64,000 bases of DNA from NCBI RefSeq assembly GCF_000376845.1, contig NZ_AQXY01000031.1:62001-126000 (forward strand), written 5' to 3'. Made by a program: the position numbers and the translations under genes. Below, in pieces: positions 62,867 to 64,000 of the stretch. This DNA is from Thioalkalivibrio sp. ALE14. Lineage in GTDB: Bacteria; Pseudomonadota; Gammaproteobacteria; Ectothiorhodospirales; Ectothiorhodospiraceae. Every line of letters starts with the position of its first letter. Position 1 is the stretch's first letter. Below the pieces are notes generated by a model, which worked only from the letters and a program-made list of their open reading frames with translations, had not been told where the DNA came from and searched no databases.

Positions 62867-64000
62867 ATGAAGATCCTGATACTGGAAGACGAAGATCTCA
62901 TGGCGGATCTCCTGAAGACGCTCGTTCGCGGCCTTTATCCCGATTCCGACATCTTCCACGCGCGCTCCATTACCGAGGCCCTGCGACGGTGGCGCGAGAC
63001 ACACCACGACCTCGTGCTGTCGGACCTGTCGCTGCCCGACGGGAACGGGCTGGACTTCCTGCGACGGGCGGCCATCGATGGCCGCGTCACGCCCATCGTC
63101 ATCATCACCGCAAACCCGGACCGTAAGAGCGTCCAGCGCGCCGCTCGCTACGGCGTCCGGGGTTTTATCTCCAAGCCGTTCGAGGCGGAACTGGTGCATG
63201 ACCGTCTGCAAGCGATACTGGCCACGGGAGCGACTACCGCCGAGTCCCGCGAAGAAGCCGAGGGCGAGCCAGAGGCGCCCGCCCTGGAAAACGCCCTGCA
63301 ACAAGCCGAATCCGGTGAGCTGAGACTGCCTACACCGATCGATCTTGACGCACTGCGGGAACTGAGGGCGCGGGCCGACACACTCTCGCTGTCCGAACTG
63401 GAGAAGGCCTGGCAGGACATTCCATCCCTGGTCACGCGCCTGATCGATGCATCCAACGGCAGTGCACTGCGGCGCACCGACACCCCCAATACCTCGCTAC
63501 GCGACGCCCTGCAGGTTCTGGGCATCCCCACCGCCCTGAATCTGGCAATGGCCATGGCCCTCGATCTCACCACCACACTTCAGGACCCCACCCTCCAGAC
63601 CCGCGCCCGGCATTACCAGGAACAGAGCGAGCGCATGGCCCACCAGGCCGCAGCCCTGGGTCGCAGCCTGCGGGCGGACGCCAGCCTTTGCTTTACCGCC
63701 GGACTGATGCATCGCCTGGGCGAGCTCGCGGTCATCGCCACGGCACAGCGCTGCGTCCTTCAGGGCTGCAGCCTCGACCCAGCCGCCCTGGATACGGCGC
63801 TTGCGGGGGACTGGCCCGCTCGAATGGCCGTAGCGCTGAAATCGCGTCTGCGGCTTTCTCTCCCGTTAAAGCAGATGATTGGGGCCGCCCACGGCTTCGG
63901 TCTGGGCAGCGGCCACATTCATCTCCCCATCATGCGCACCGCCTTCTTGCTGACCAATGGGGCGGCGGACTCCGCCGAATGCCAGAAGCTACTGGGGCGC
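62867..64000 (+). CDS. Response regulator with HDOD domain, cut by window end
   Basis: The first 378 residues are visible. Residues 1-122 form a receiver domain with acidic pocket LEDED (6-10), phosphoacceptor Asp53 in LVLSDLSLPDG, Thr81 and Lys103 in FISKPFE. An acidic linker follows (125-150). From about residue 165 an HDOD domain begins (LPSL-type start DIPSLVTRLIDASNG; CFTAGLMHRLGELAVIATAQ). HDOD response regulators act in signalling, often with cyclic-di-GMP or chemotaxis systems. The gene lies 129 bases after ppk; no partner kinase is in view. Confidence 0.88.
   Translation, partial: MKILILEDEDLMADLLKTLVRGLYPDSDIFHARSITEALRRWRETHHDLVLSDLSLPDGNGLDFLRRAAIDGRVTPIVIITANPDRKSVQRAARYGVRGFISKPFEAELVHDRLQAILATGATTAESREEAEGEPEAPALENALQQAESGELRLPTPIDLDALRELRARADTLSLSELEKAWQDIPSLVTRLIDASNGSALRRTDTPNTSLRDALQVLGIPTALNLAMAMALDLTTTLQDPTLQTRARHYQEQSERMAHQAAALGRSLRADASLCFTAGLMHRLGELAVIATAQRCVLQGCSLDPAALDTALAGDWPARMAVALKSRLRLSLPLKQMIGAAHGFGLGSGHIHLPIMRTAFLLTNGAADSAECQKLLGR

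Noticed and set aside
61067-63304. A 745-codon minus-strand frame opposite ppk
   Set aside because: It mirrors the ppk codons, lacks any domain, and crosses the ppk and REC-HDOD boundaries.

Overview
The window is GC-rich, densely coded bacterial chromosome. Gene content and order (surE-pcm-yqaA-nlpD-rpoS, queA-tgt-yajC-secD-secF, alaC-hom-thrC, dapC-dapD-yffB, birA-coaX) point to a gammaproteobacterium. Several sulfur-linked genes are present: a lipoate-protein ligase resembling those of sulfur oxidisers, two DUF2892 proteins, a rhodanese, and a c-haem DUF3365 protein. Together these suggest a chemolithotrophic sulfur oxidiser of the Ectothiorhodospiraceae, Thioalkalivibrio-like. That placement is an inference from gene content, not from a marker-gene comparison.

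Layout. 1-8.6 kb: a P-II-like protein with a duplicated DUF1538 membrane protein, an SDR enzyme, OmpW behind an FNR-type promoter, a ChaN/PDZ - M1 peptidase - HIT operon, an FkbM methyltransferase and a creatininase-family enzyme. 8.6-14.6 kb: divergent GTP cyclohydrolase II and RibD_C genes, then the alaC-hom-thrC operon with a clear sigma70 promoter. 14.7-19.1 kb: the rpoS cluster. 19.1-28.2 kb: smrA, a DUF3365 cytochrome, a short LOV photoreceptor candidate, and the minus-strand series mrcB - TPR lipoprotein - yoaA/dinG - tsaB - truD. A 287-bp foldback element sits between yoaA and tsaB. 28.3-32 kb: a kinase/ATPase fusion and envelope proteins. 32-37.9 kb: the Sec/queuosine operon and tRNA-Leu and tRNA-Thr. 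38-43.4 kb: two DUF2892 genes with an operator-like palindrome, small enzymes, and a frameshifted marC. 43.5-52.7 kb: TonB receptor - lipoate ligase, an ArsR regulator, deaD, tRNA-Arg with a duplicated 3' end, and a MarR remnant. 52.4-60.2 kb: rhodanese, glycosyltransferase, lysine/peptidoglycan precursor genes, birA-coaX, and a lytic transglycosylase. 60.2-64 kb: a second foldback element, ppk, and a truncated REC-HDOD protein.

The most unusual signal is a pair of related non-coding foldback elements (287 and 313 bp, with terminal inverted repeats of about 31-32 bp). They lie 37 kb apart in opposite orientations. In each case the same element end lies about 25-35 bp upstream of the start codon of the following gene (tsaB and ppk). 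One copy also supplies the stop codon of yoaA. They look like a non-autonomous, MITE-like family that enters mRNA leaders. Other items worth checking are the LOV protein, a tRNA-Arg 3'-end duplication with an inverted T-arm copy, a palindrome overlapping the promoter of a DUF2892 gene, and the lone sulfur-type lipoate ligase behind a TonB receptor.
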